Below the pieces are notes generated by a model, which worked only from the letters and a program-made list of their open reading frames with translations, was not told where the DNA came from and made no database searches. Positions 44,677 to 53,606 of a stretch of 64,000 nucleotides of DNA are shown here, piece after piece. How positions within the stretch are numbered: the first letter of the stretch is position 1; every line of letters starts with the position of its first letter. The stretch is from Butyrivibrio sp. VCD2006 (GTDB taxonomy: Bacteria > Bacillota > Clostridia > Lachnospirales > Lachnospiraceae), in NCBI RefSeq assembly GCF_000423925.1, contig NZ_AUIX01000001.1, forward strand, positions 1 to 64,000, written 5' to 3'. A program made the position numbers and the translations under genes.

Positions 44677-46686
44677 TTATTTTGAAATCTTCTGTGACTT
44701 ACCGTTTATTCCCCTAGCCTTAAGAATCTTCTTATAATCCCTGAAGTTCTTCTTGGGAACCTTTACCTTTGCCTTGGGATTAATGTTCTTAAACGCATTC
44801 TTTCCAACAGATTTCTTTGTAAGAGATGTTGTCTTAATAATAACTGTCTTAAGATTCTTACATCCTGAAAATGCATTTCTTCCAATTGTCTCAATATTTG
44901 CGCTTATTGTAACCTTCTTAAGCTTCTTGTTGCCCTTGAAGGCATCTTCAACAATTGATGTAACCTTGAACTCTTTGTTATTCTCAGTGATTGTTGCCGG
45001 AATAACAAGATTTGCTCTGTCTTCCACTAACCAACCATCGAATGCTACTTCGTCATCACTTGTTACGATGTAGCTGAAGTCACCCTGCTGGAATTCTGTG
45101 CCTACTTCAATATCGTCGTTATTTTCAACCTTAGCAGGTTTGTTTGTCTCAGTATCTGCATTTGTGTCTGTGTTTGTATTTGTACCTGTGTTTGCATCTG
45201 TATTGGTATCTGTATTTGTATCTGCGCCAGTTTCCGGATTAGTATTCGGATTGTCTGAAGGCTCAGAACTTACAGGTCTTACAACAGTCACCTGGCAAAC
45301 TGCCTTAACATCAGGATTTGAAATAGATGTTGCTGTGATCTCTGCTGTTCCTGCAGCTATAGCAGTAACCTCACCATTGGTATTAACAGTTGCTACAGAT
45401 TCATTGCTGCTTGCCCATCTGACACTCTTATTAGTTGCATCTTCAGGTTCTATTGTAGCTGTAATTGTTACCTTCTCACCTTCTGTGAGTTCAGCTGTTT
45501 CTTTGTCAAACTCAATTGTTGCTACATCAATACTGGGTTCAGGAACAAAAATGTTTCCTGCACTTGCATTTGCCGGGTTGTCCATTGTATCCCAGGCATA
45601 AACGTTACTTGTATAATTTCCGCGCTCGTTATTATGATCTGCAATATCGATATGCGCAACGTAGCGGCCTTCATTTAATTCAGCATCATGCCAAACCATA
45701 TCATCCTGGCCGTTATAAGCTGTCCATGTAGGGAACTGTACTTTCTTAACACTTGTATTATCAGTTACCTTACATGAAATGTCGTAACCATATGCGTTTA
45801 CATTTTCCACTCTGATATCAGTGATAGAAGGAGACTGTGTGTCCTTCTCAGGAACCTCTACAGAAGTTTCTCCAAATCCGTGTGATCCGTTTGAAGCCCA
45901 TGCATAAACGTGAGTGTAGTATAATCCGTTTTCGTTATTATGATCACCGATAGATACGTGATAAACCCAACGGCCATTCTCTTTATGGCCCTCAAACCAC
46001 TTAAGATCATCCTGGCCATTATTAGCTGTCCAAGTAGGGAATTCAACCTTAGTAAGATCTGTATCGTCAGTTACAACACATGAAACATCATATCCATCCC
46101 ACTGAATATTTTCCACTCTCACATCTGAAACGACAGGAGTTACAATAGGTCTTGTAACATCTCTATCAATCTCAACATTCTTGGGAATTGCCCATCCCAT
46201 GTAGCTATAGCCCCAGCTATTCCATAAAGAAATAGCCTCGTTTTTAATCTGACCTTTTCCATGAATACTTGAAACAATATTATTGCCTACATGAATACCA
46301 GCATGTCCGTAGTGCTGATGACAGCTGCGACATGTTCCCTGACTGGCAGGGCCTGAGAAAAATACAACTGCTCCAATCGGAATATTGGAATCTGTTGAGA
46401 GATTCATCTTTGTAGCTGCATAATGAGCACAACAGCTGGATGTACCAACTGATGCATTGGATGCACCCATGTTTTTGAACTGCGTAAATGCCCACTTGAG
46501 ACATAATCCACCGTATGAGGATTCTGTTCTTCCATTTTTAGCATTAAGATAATCGCGAATTGTTGATTCCTTCAGTACAGTTGCTGCTCGCGCCGTAATC
46601 GGTACAGCTAAACTACCAAAGGCAAAGATAAATGCACATAAGAAAGCCAGTGCTCTTTTGCCAAAATAATTGACACTTTTCTTCAT
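44677..46686 (-). CDS. Secreted multidomain cell-wall protein: CHAP/NlpC-like, GBS Bsp-like repeats, Big_2, BspA-type LRR
   Basis: 669 residues from ATG 46686 (MKKSVNYFGK; GGAGG 12 bases upstream), signal peptide to about 35. N-terminal papain-like peptidase/amidase: C62 in GGLCLKWAF and H128 in YGHAGIHVGN as catalytic candidates. Two GBS Bsp-like repeats (about 180-275, 285-375; DISCKVTDNTSVKKVQFPTW core SCKVTDNTSVKKVQFP); Big_2 Ig-like domain (about 385-465; VTATIEPEDATNKSVRWASS core EPEDATNKSVRW); an Asn/Thr/Asp-rich linker (470-515); and an LRR_5 region at the C-terminus (IVEDAFKGNKKLKKVTI, IGRNAFSGCKNLKTVII). No LPxTG or membrane anchor. Probably a peptidoglycan hydrolase with adhesive modules. 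Confidence 0.85.
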   Translation of the reverse strand: MKKSVNYFGKRALAFLCAFIFAFGSLAVPITARAATVLKESTIRDYLNAKNGRTESSYGGLCLKWAFTQFKNMGASNASVGTSSCCAHYAATKMNLSTDSNIPIGAVVFFSGPASQGTCRSCHQHYGHAGIHVGNNIVSSIHGKGQIKNEAISLWNSWGYSYMGWAIPKNVEIDRDVTRPIVTPVVSDVRVENIQWDGYDVSCVVTDDTDLTKVEFPTWTANNGQDDLKWFEGHKENGRWVYHVSIGDHNNENGLYYTHVYAWASNGSHGFGETSVEVPEKDTQSPSITDIRVENVNAYGYDISCKVTDNTSVKKVQFPTWTAYNGQDDMVWHDAELNEGRYVAHIDIADHNNERGNYTSNVYAWDTMDNPANASAGNIFVPEPSIDVATIEFDKETAELTEGEKVTITATIEPEDATNKSVRWASSNESVATVNTNGEVTAIAAGTAEITATSISNPDVKAVCQVTVVRPVSSEPSDNPNTNPETGADTNTDTNTDANTGTNTNTDTNADTETNKPAKVENNDDIEVGTEFQQGDFSYIVTSDDEVAFDGWLVEDRANLVIPATITENNKEFKVTSIVEDAFKGNKKLKKVTISANIETIGRNAFSGCKNLKTVIIKTTSLTKKSVGKNAFKNINPKAKVKVPKKNFRDYKKILKARGINGKSQKISK

Positions 46687-46833
46687 AAATAAATAAAACC
46701 TCCCTAAAACTACTTCCTTTCGCCAATATTTGATACAGATGAAGTCCAAATATCGGCAAAGAAGATTATATCCTTAAATCCTTTTTTGATGTTTACAATT
46801 TATGCAGAAAAGATTTCATATTTCGTACTTGAC

Positions 46834-46872
46834 AAAAAAATCCCGGCAATCCAAAAATCGGACTGCCGGGGT
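46834..46872 (-). terminator. Rho-independent terminator of the ABC solute-binding protein gene
   Basis: Stem CCCGGCA/TGCCGGG with TCC/GGA extension around ATTTTTG, followed on the minus strand by TTTTTTT. Confidence 0.85.
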
Positions 46873-46921
46873 TATTTTATTCTTTATTCAGTTTTATCAG
46901 AATTATATCGGTTCTGAATAA

Positions 46922-48745
46922 TTACTGAGCTGCCTTTCTAGCGTCAAGCATAGGCTGATACTTCTCTGTATCGAATGCTACAAGATCCTCGAATCCGAGA
47001 CCCTCGAGCTGAGCTACCATCTCATCCCACTGAGCATCGAAATCTGCGTCATCCTTAGCGAATACCATTCTCCAGGAAGAATCCTTGATCATATCGCCGC
47101 ACTGCTTACGGATAAGGCTGATATCTGTATCATCGATTGCAAGAGCCATGTTGATTGAAGGAACAACTGTCATCATGCCATTGTTCTTGAGATACTCAAC
47201 GTCGTCAGCTGCGCCAAACTTCTCAGACCACTCCTTGGTTGTCTTTGTCTGGTTCATCTCGATTGTTGTTGACCACATATCAGAAGCATAAGGCTCGCCT
47301 GTCTCAGGGTTAACATCGCAAGAAGCTACGATCCACTGGTTGATCTGGTTGTTACCATCGTTCCAGTTACCGCCGCCGAGTTCATCGGGAACGATTACTT
47401 CTGCTGAGAATCTGTTAAGACCATCTTCTGTAAGTGTGTACTTGCCATCTTCGATTGTGTATGTAAGCCCTTCTGTACCAGCGTGCTGGATCTGAACACC
47501 CTCAGGTGAAGCATACCAGTCAAGGAACTCCATAAGTCTGTCAAAGTTCTCGTCAGAAACCTGAGAACCTACGCAAAGAACACGGCCATCACCATAGTAG
47601 GTGTCAGATGCCTGGTAAAGGTTTGTATCAGCTACAGGGATCTCAACGTAGTTAGTTCCCTCTTCACCTCTTGCAGGGCTGTTCCAGAAACCATACTGCC
47701 AGCTGTACCAGTAGAGGTAAACTCTCTTATCCTGCATCTTGGAAACGATTGCGTTCCAGTCCTGAGTTGCAGAATCGGGATCAACAAGACCCATCTGGTT
47801 TGCCTGATAGAAGAACTTAAGCATCTTGTAGTAAGCGCCATCCTTATCTGTGATAGGAGCGATGGAGTTATCTGTTCCGATAAGTACGGAGCCGTTAACT
47901 TCCTGGCCATACCACTTTGTAAGCTGAGCTACGTTCTCCATGTACTGTGAATCCCAATCCTTCCAAAGGCTGATTGCGTATGCAGGATCGCCATTGTCGT
48001 TTGTAGGATGAGCATCCTGGATCTGCTTTAAGCAAGCAAGAAGATCATCAAGGTTCTTAAGCTCGGGAGCACCAACTTCGTTGTACATATCCCATCCCAT
48101 ACGAGGATATGAATAAACATGAAGCTGCTTGTAGTCTGTAGGACCATTGTTGTTCATTTCAAGCGGGATACAATAAATCTTGGATCCGTCACCAACCTGT
48201 GAGTTGAAGTCTTTAATCTGCTTCTCATATCTCATAAGGTTAGGATATTTTGTAATTGCGTCTGTAAGATCATGGATAAGACCTGACTCTACACACTCTG
48301 ATGCATCAGCGTTGTCAAGGATGATAAGATCACCAAGTGCGCCTGCTGCACATCTTGTCTGATAAAGAGCTGCGCCATCACCGGATACCTGAGGTGCGAT
48401 GATGTTAAGGTTCATGTTGAACTTGTCCTGTACGATCTTGCCGTACCATCCGGGCTGGTCACCCTGATAGTTAGCTGCTACATCATAGAACTCTACGTTG
48501 TAAAGCTCGCTATGATCTGCTTCAGGAGCTGCCTCAGCTGTGTCAGATGCCTCTGTGGTCTCCCCTGCGTCTGTACTCTCAGTTGTTGTCTCTGTAGTTG
48601 TCTCTGTAGTTGTCTCGGTTGAATCAGCCTTTGTGTCAGTACTTGCAGCAGTATCTGCGCCTGTACTTCCGCCGCCACAACCAGCGATCATGCTTACTGT
48701 CATTACAGTAGCAAGTGCCAGAGATGAAAGTTTTTTCAGTTTCAT
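46922..48745 (-). CDS. ABC transporter solute-binding lipoprotein (carbohydrate)
   Basis: 607 residues; lipobox IAGC followed by a Thr/Glu/Ser-rich linker with TETTTETTTE repeats; then an extracellular solute-binding protein fold (type 1) with GALGDLIILDNADASECVESG and DLTDAITKYPNL. The permeases upstream are of the LplB/YtcP (oligosaccharide) type, so the ligand is likely an oligosaccharide; the GH120 xylosidase beyond points to xylo-oligosaccharides. Separated from the permeases by 155 bases with a strong hairpin and a cre-like palindrome, suggesting extra expression from its own promoter. Confidence 0.9.
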   Translation of the reverse strand: MKLKKLSSLALATVMTVSMIAGCGGGSTGADTAASTDTKADSTETTTETTTETTTESTDAGETTEASDTAEAAPEADHSELYNVEFYDVAANYQGDQPGWYGKIVQDKFNMNLNIIAPQVSGDGAALYQTRCAAGALGDLIILDNADASECVESGLIHDLTDAITKYPNLMRYEKQIKDFNSQVGDGSKIYCIPLEMNNNGPTDYKQLHVYSYPRMGWDMYNEVGAPELKNLDDLLACLKQIQDAHPTNDNGDPAYAISLWKDWDSQYMENVAQLTKWYGQEVNGSVLIGTDNSIAPITDKDGAYYKMLKFFYQANQMGLVDPDSATQDWNAIVSKMQDKRVYLYWYSWQYGFWNSPARGEEGTNYVEIPVADTNLYQASDTYYGDGRVLCVGSQVSDENFDRLMEFLDWYASPEGVQIQHAGTEGLTYTIEDGKYTLTEDGLNRFSAEVIVPDELGGGNWNDGNNQINQWIVASCDVNPETGEPYASDMWSTTIEMNQTKTTKEWSEKFGAADDVEYLKNNGMMTVVPSINMALAIDDTDISLIRKQCGDMIKDSSWRMVFAKDDADFDAQWDEMVAQLEGLGFEDLVAFDTEKYQPMLDARKAAQ

Positions 48746-48766
48746 TTTTCATTCCTCCTTTTTCAT

Positions 48767-48782
48767 ATAGAAACGTTTCTAT
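48767..48782. promoter_or_regulatory. Cre-like LacI/CcpA-type operator upstream of the solute-binding gene
   Basis: ATAGAAACGTTTCTAT, a perfect 16-bp palindrome with central CG, 22 bases upstream of the solute-binding protein start. It fits a LacI-family operator and partly the CcpA cre pattern. Neither regulator can be named from here. Confidence 0.65.
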
Positions 48783-48833
48783 CTAAACCCCGGAGGGGTA
48801 AAGATTCAAGAATAATCCATTTTTCATAAGGAA

Positions 48834-48861
48834 GTTCCGCTCTCGCTTCGCTCGCCGGAAC
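48834..48861. other. Strong hairpin between permease and solute-binding genes
   Basis: GTTCCG (48834-48839) pairs with CGGAAC (48856-48861), with internal GCGAGCGAAGCGAGA-like pairing. No U-tract follows, so it is more likely an mRNA processing or stability element, common before solute-binding genes, than a terminator. Confidence 0.6.
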
Positions 48862-48900
48862 ACGTTCACACTAGGCTCGGAAAGACCTCGCCAAGTGTTC

Positions 48901-49821
48901 TCAGCCTTTTACCGCTCCAATCATGATTCCCTTTACGAAGTACTTCTGGAAAATCGGGTAAACAAGCATGATAGGAAGTACGACGATAACTGTGATTGTC
49001 ATACGTACACTGGTGGTTGTCTGAGCTGTTGCTGCAGCAGCTGCAAGTGATGCTGTACTACTTGTACTCTGTGCCAGGGAAGCCAGTGAGCTTGCCTGAT
49101 TCAGATACTGATAAAGCACGAACTGCAGAGGATACAGCTTGGTATCTGTCATGAGGAGCAGTGTATCCTGAAATGCGTTCCACTGTCCTACTGCAGAGAA
49201 AATTGCAACCGTTGCCATGATCGGCTTGATAACCGGTATGATAACTCTGAAAAATACAGTAAGTACTCCCGCTCCATCCATCTCAGCCGCTTCCTGAAGT
49301 TCCTTCGGAACTGATTCAACGAAGGTCTTGGTCAGGATGAGGTTGAAGGGTGATACGATTGCCGGAAGTATGTATCCCCAGAAATTATTTGTAAGGTGCA
49401 TTGTCTTCATTACCAGGAACCACGGGATGATACCTGCATTGAAATACATTGTTGCAACTACAAGTCTGTACCAGAACTTTCTGCACCACATCTTTTCCTG
49501 TGTAAACATGAATCCAAGAAATGCAGATGCAAAAACCGTAAGTGCTGTTCCGATGACAGTTCTCATAAGTGAGATCTTGAACGCCTGCGGAAGTCCGTCA
49601 ATTCTGAAAGCTGATATGTAGTTGTGGAAGTGCAATTCCTGAGGCCAGAAAAGAACATCACCTCTTGCACTTATGTCGTTAGCACTGATCGTATTGATCA
49701 GAATGTAGTAAAAAGGATACAGGCACAGGAACGCAGCGATTGCAAAGATGATGTAGCATACAATCTCCAAGGTAAGGTCCCCGGCACTCATTTTCATTTT
49801 TGATTTATTATTTGCTGCCAT
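48901..49821 (-). CDS. Carbohydrate ABC transporter permease (YtcP/LplC type)
   Basis: Inner-membrane permease of a sugar ABC importer. 306 residues, six membrane helices; EAA-type cytoplasmic loop ELQEAAEMDGAGVLTVFFRVI with core EAAEMDGAG and the PIIKPI-like end. GGAGG before ATG 49821. No ATPase gene in the cluster, as usual for this family, which shares a common MsmX/UgpC-like ATPase. Confidence 0.93.
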   Translation of the reverse strand: MAANNKSKMKMSAGDLTLEIVCYIIFAIAAFLCLYPFYYILINTISANDISARGDVLFWPQELHFHNYISAFRIDGLPQAFKISLMRTVIGTALTVFASAFLGFMFTQEKMWCRKFWYRLVVATMYFNAGIIPWFLVMKTMHLTNNFWGYILPAIVSPFNLILTKTFVESVPKELQEAAEMDGAGVLTVFFRVIIPVIKPIMATVAIFSAVGQWNAFQDTLLLMTDTKLYPLQFVLYQYLNQASSLASLAQSTSSTASLAAAAATAQTTTSVRMTITVIVVLPIMLVYPIFQKYFVKGIMIGAVKG

Positions 49822-49837
49822 GATCGTTCTCCTCCAA

Positions 49838-50746
49838 TTACAGAATACTCTCGCCGCGAATTATCTTAGATGCCTTGTTAACTATGAAAAGAAGAACAAG
49901 ACTGACAAGACTCTTCAGCATACTGATTGCAACTGATACGGAGTAACCACCGTTACCCATGGCAAGGTTAAATACATAAAGGTCAAGAACCTGAATATAT
50001 TCTTTATTAAATGCGTTCTGGAATACGTAGTACTGCTCCATTCCGTTATTAAGGAAGTTAGCAACATTAAGTACCAGAAGGACGAAATATGTAGGCAACA
50101 GGCTGGGGATTGTTATGTGCCATATGATCTGCATTCTTGTAGCACCGTCAACTCTTGCTGCCTGAATCATCTCATCGTCAATACTCGAGATAGCCGCTAT
50201 GTACATGATGGCTGCCCATCCAAGGTTTTTCCATGTGAGCCATAACCACTGTGTAAACCATACATGTGAAGATGACTGAAGGAAAAGAATCGGCTGTGAT
50301 ATTAAGCCAAGCTTCATAAGTAAAGAGTTCATCATACCTGTACTGTTAAACAGTGAGAAGGCAATTGAATAAACCATTACCCAGCTGACGAAGTTAGGAA
50401 GCGTTGTAACTGTCTGTACAAACTTTCTGAACTTAACGCCTCTGATCTCATTGAGAAATACTGCAAAAAGCATCGGTAACCAGCTGGTACCGAGAGTCAA
50501 TCCACTCATTGCAAATGTATTCTTCAAAACCTGAAGAATCTGTTTCATTTTTACCTTGCTACTAACCAGTGATGCAAACCATTTGCCCCCGACAAATGCA
50601 CTGTTTGCCAACGTTCTCGGTGGTTTGTAATCATAGAACGCGTAGAGCCATCCGTATAGCGGATAGTAGCAGAACAGTAAAACCAGAATAATAAACGGAA
50701 GTACCAGCAGAAAAAGCTTGAATGAGTATAGTTTCTTCTTAGACAA
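49838..50746 (-). CDS. Carbohydrate ABC transporter permease (LplB type)
   Basis: Partner permease. About 302 residues, six membrane helices; EAA loop DEMIQAARVDGATRMQIIWH with core AARVDGATR. Start taken as TTG 50746, since GGGGAGG lies six bases upstream; the frame's TTG at 50779 precedes that SD. 17 bases before the YtcP-type permease. Divergent from the GH120 gene across a 226-base region. Confidence 0.9.
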   Translation of the reverse strand: MSKKKLYSFKLFLLVLPFIILVLLFCYYPLYGWLYAFYDYKPPRTLANSAFVGGKWFASLVSSKVKMKQILQVLKNTFAMSGLTLGTSWLPMLFAVFLNEIRGVKFRKFVQTVTTLPNFVSWVMVYSIAFSLFNSTGMMNSLLMKLGLISQPILFLQSSSHVWFTQWLWLTWKNLGWAAIMYIAAISSIDDEMIQAARVDGATRMQIIWHITIPSLLPTYFVLLVLNVANFLNNGMEQYYVFQNAFNKEYIQVLDLYVFNLAMGNGGYSVSVAISMLKSLVSLVLLFIVNKASKIIRGESIL

Positions 50747-50972
50747 ATTTTTACCTCCCCATCTCGCTCCTCCCCTCAAAGTGCGAGTTAATTCATACTA
50801 TACCTAAATAGTAGTCAGCCAAAGCAATAAACGCTAATCAATTTTTGTCATTTTGTATATTATTCTTGCTATTTTTGAATATTTTTGTGCAATTTATTGA
50901 CATCTTTGTTCCGCGGTCGTACGCTGAAAACAAATTTTTGAACAAGTTACCCAAAAATCAGGAGGTTTTATA

Positions 50973-52967
50973 ATGATCTATTACGTTGATGCAAATAGCT
51001 TCCGCGATGGAAACGGAAGCAAGGAAACACCATTTAAAAGCATAAATGATGCAGCAAAAATTGCCAAACCAGGCGATGAGGTAATTGTTAAACCCGGTAT
51101 CTATAGAGAGCACGTAATACCCGTAAATGCAGGAACAGAGGACGCTCGCATTACTTATCGCTCAGAAGAGCCTCTTGGAGCTGTCATAACAGGAGCAGAG
51201 CTCATAACCGGTTGGAAAAAAATCAAAGGAAACGTTTGGAGTGCAAGAATTAAAAACACAATTTTTGGAGACTTCAATCCTTATAAAGAAAGGGTTTATG
51301 GCGATTGGTACTTTTCACCAAAAATCCGTCACACTGGTTCTGTCTTCATAAATGACCTGATGATGTACGAGACAGACTCCCTTAAGGAGTGCGAGAAAGG
51401 TGAGCCGGATCCCTTCGCATGGCATCCGGAAGAAGCAAAATATCTGTGGTACACAGAGCAGGACGGTGACGAAACTGTCATCTATGCCAATTTCCATGGA
51501 CTTGATCCGAATAAAGAAAAGACAGAGATCAGCGTAAGACGCAACTGCTTTATGCCCGACAAGAACGGTGTTGATTACATCACAGTAAGTGGTTTTGATT
51601 TAAACAAGGCTGCCACAACTTGGGCTCCCCCCGCAGCTTATCAGGACGGAATGATAGGCCCTCACTGGAGTAAGGGCTGGATCATCGAGGACTGCGAAAT
51701 CTGGAACAGCAGATGCTGTGGTATCTCTCTTGGAAAATACTTAGATCCCGAGAATGATATGTACTTCACCAAGAACCACGTAAAGAGCCCCACTCAGATG
51801 GAACGTGATGCCGTTTGCCGCGGTCAATATCACGGCTGGCTCAAGGAAAAGATTGGACATCACATCGTAAGACGTTGCCATATCCACCACTGCGAGCAGA
51901 CCGGTATTGTTGGACGTATGGGCGGAGTATTCTCAACAATTGAGGACTGCCACATTCATCATATCTGCAACTCTCAGCAGCTCGGCGGCGCTGAGACAGC
52001 AGGCATAAAGCTCCACGCAGCAATCGATGTGACCATCAGACGAAATCACATCCACAACTGCATCATGGGCGTATGGCTCGACTGGCAGGCACAGGGTGCA
52101 AGAGTCACACAGAACTTCATGCATGACAACTGTCGTCCCGAAGGCCTTGCTCAGGCTCCCGGTGCAATGTTCAACTGTGACGTATTTATCGAGGTTGGAC
52201 ACGGCCCGACCCTTATCGACAACAACCTTCTGCTCTCACCTGTTTCAATCATAATACCCAGTGAAGGTATCGCCATTCTCCACAACCTTGTTCTTGGAAG
52301 CTTTGGCCTTATCAACTCAGGTGTAGACAGCATTGTCAACGGCCAGAGAGAGCCCAGATACACACCTTACCACATCCGTCACCGCACCGAGGTAGCAGGC
52401 TTTATGACAATTCTTCACGGTGATGACAGAATTTACAACAACGTATTCCTTCAGAAATACAAGATAACAGATAAGAAGAAAACCGCTGCCGATGCAGATT
52501 ATGAGGTTGTAGGAACTGCACCTTTCGATATCTTCCCCACCTATGAAGAGTGGATAGGTCAGTTTGACTTCGAGAAAAATCCCGACATGGGTGGACTTGC
52601 CGAGGCTCACTTCGGTCACCTTCCTGTATGGGTCGGCGGCAACGCTTACTTTGGTGGTGCTACGGTTTGCAAGCATGAAAAAGATAATCTTGTAGACAAG
52701 AAATCCAAGATTGATGTAACCATCAAGGAGAAAAATGGAAGCTGGTTCGTAAAAACCAACTATTTCGATCACCTTGGAGACTTTAATTGCGATATCCTCG
52801 CAACCGAATCTCTCGGCAAGGCATTTGAACCCGAGCAGTGTTTCGAGAATCCCGATGGCAGTCCCATCACCTTTAATAAGGACTACTTCGGAGCTCACAG
52901 AGATCCCGCTGCTATTCCCGGACCCTTCGCTGCAGGAACCGGCAAAAAAGAAATCAAAGTATTCTAA
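50973..52967 (+). CDS. GH120 beta-xylosidase, intracellular
   Basis: Releases xylose from the non-reducing end of xylo-oligosaccharides by a retaining mechanism. 664 residues of right-handed parallel beta-helix; the run GDWYF, GWIIEDCEIWNSRCCGISLGK, AGIKLHAAIDV, GVWLDWQAQGARV and DVFIEVGHGP closely matches the Thermoanaerobacterium XylC (GH120) pattern I recall. D370 (WLDWQ) and E407 (FIEVG) fit nucleophile and acid/base. No signal peptide, so cytoplasmic, acting after import by the divergent ABC transporter. AGGAGG seven bases before ATG 50973. Own terminator downstream. Confidence 0.92.
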   Translation: MIYYVDANSFRDGNGSKETPFKSINDAAKIAKPGDEVIVKPGIYREHVIPVNAGTEDARITYRSEEPLGAVITGAELITGWKKIKGNVWSARIKNTIFGDFNPYKERVYGDWYFSPKIRHTGSVFINDLMMYETDSLKECEKGEPDPFAWHPEEAKYLWYTEQDGDETVIYANFHGLDPNKEKTEISVRRNCFMPDKNGVDYITVSGFDLNKAATTWAPPAAYQDGMIGPHWSKGWIIEDCEIWNSRCCGISLGKYLDPENDMYFTKNHVKSPTQMERDAVCRGQYHGWLKEKIGHHIVRRCHIHHCEQTGIVGRMGGVFSTIEDCHIHHICNSQQLGGAETAGIKLHAAIDVTIRRNHIHNCIMGVWLDWQAQGARVTQNFMHDNCRPEGLAQAPGAMFNCDVFIEVGHGPTLIDNNLLLSPVSIIIPSEGIAILHNLVLGSFGLINSGVDSIVNGQREPRYTPYHIRHRTEVAGFMTILHGDDRIYNNVFLQKYKITDKKKTAADADYEVVGTAPFDIFPTYEEWIGQFDFEKNPDMGGLAEAHFGHLPVWVGGNAYFGGATVCKHEKDNLVDKKSKIDVTIKEKNGSWFVKTNYFDHLGDFNCDILATESLGKAFEPEQCFENPDGSPITFNKDYFGAHRDPAAIPGPFAAGTGKKEIKVF

Positions 52968-52972
52968 AAAGG

Positions 52973-53002
52973 AAACGGAAGCGCGTCGCGCTTCCGTTTT
53001 GA
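52973..53002 (+). terminator. Rho-independent terminator of the GH120 gene
   Basis: Stem AAACGGAAGCGC/GCGCTTCCGTTT with three-base loop, then TTTT. The same stem sequence forms the mgtE terminator at 53570-53606. Confidence 0.9.
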
Positions 53003-53008
53003 ATTAAA

Positions 53009-53060
53009 GCCTTCTCCCTTTCAGGGAGAAGGTGGCAGCGAAGCTGCCGGATGAGGGTCC
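53009..53060 (-). repeat. Hairpin repeat R9, 3' flank of the DUF559 gene
   Basis: Centre CCTTCTCCC-TTTCA-GGGAGAAGG, arm stem GGCAGC/GCTGCC, loop GAA, ending GGATGAGGGTCC directly against the DUF559 stop codon at 53061. Inverted with respect to R10. Confidence 0.9.
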
Positions 53061-53408
53061 TTACTCAATAACCCCAAGTTTCCTAGCAATATCTTCACAA
53101 ACAGCCGTAAAATTTTTATTTATATCATAATTCGAATACCTCAAAACGGTAATGCCACGATCCTTTAAAAACGTATCCTGAACAATATCCTTTTCTTTAC
53201 CTTCTTTTTCAAAGTGCTGAGAGCCATCCAATTCTATAGCAGTCTTTTTGCTCGGACAGTAGAAATCCAAAATATAATTTCCCACTACCTTCTGTCGCCT
53301 GATAGATATATTTAAATTTTTAAGAAAATCATACCAAAGATGACGTTCTTCTTTTGTCATTTCTTTTCTGAGTTTTTGAGAATTCTGTGTTAGTTTCTTA
53401 TCCGGCAT
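53061..53408 (-). CDS. DUF559 endonuclease-like protein enclosed by hairpin repeats
   Basis: 115 residues. DUF559, a Vsr/PD-(D/E)XK-like nuclease fold: LRKEMTKEERHLWYDFL, then RRQKVVGNYILDFYCPSKKT with the Asp of LDFY, the Glu in AIELDGSQHFE followed by His, and GITVLRYSNYDI. No catalytic residue seems lost. It is closed between R10 (upstream) and R9 (downstream), in inverted orientation: the only SD candidate, GAGGG nine bases before ATG 53408, is the end of R10, and the stop codon abuts R9. Nothing else fits inside the unit. Role is unknown in general; the packing with the repeats suggests it may act on them. Confidence 0.85.
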   Translation of the reverse strand: MPDKKLTQNSQKLRKEMTKEERHLWYDFLKNLNISIRRQKVVGNYILDFYCPSKKTAIELDGSQHFEKEGKEKDIVQDTFLKDRGITVLRYSNYDINKNFTAVCEDIARKLGVIE

Positions 53409-53414
53409 AATTAT

Positions 53415-53467
53415 GGACCCTCATCCGTCAGCTTCGCTGACACCTTCCCCCTGGAAGGGGGAAGGCT
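53415..53467 (+). repeat. Hairpin repeat R10, 5' flank of the DUF559 gene
   Basis: GGACCCTCATCC, stem GTCAGC/GCTGAC, loop TTC, centre CCTTCCCCC-TGGAA-GGGGGAAGG. Inner ends of R9 and R10 form an exact 12-bp inverted repeat GGATGAGGGTCC/GGACCCTCATCC around the DUF559 gene. Confidence 0.9.
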
Positions 53468-53569
53468 ATAGTTTTTCTACCACTCATCCTATAATATTGA
53501 TGCTTTTTAAACAATCGAAAAATACAAAAATAATGCTTTTAAACAAAACGGGAATAATTAACCTAAATG

Positions 53570-53606
53570 TTTAAACAAAACGGAAGCGCCAAGCGCTTCC
53601 GTTTTT
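53570..53606 (-). terminator. Rho-independent terminator of mgtE
   Basis: Stem AAAACGGAAGCG/CGCTTCCGTTTT around a short loop; the second arm and TTTTG follow on the minus strand, directly after the mgtE stop. Confidence 0.85.
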
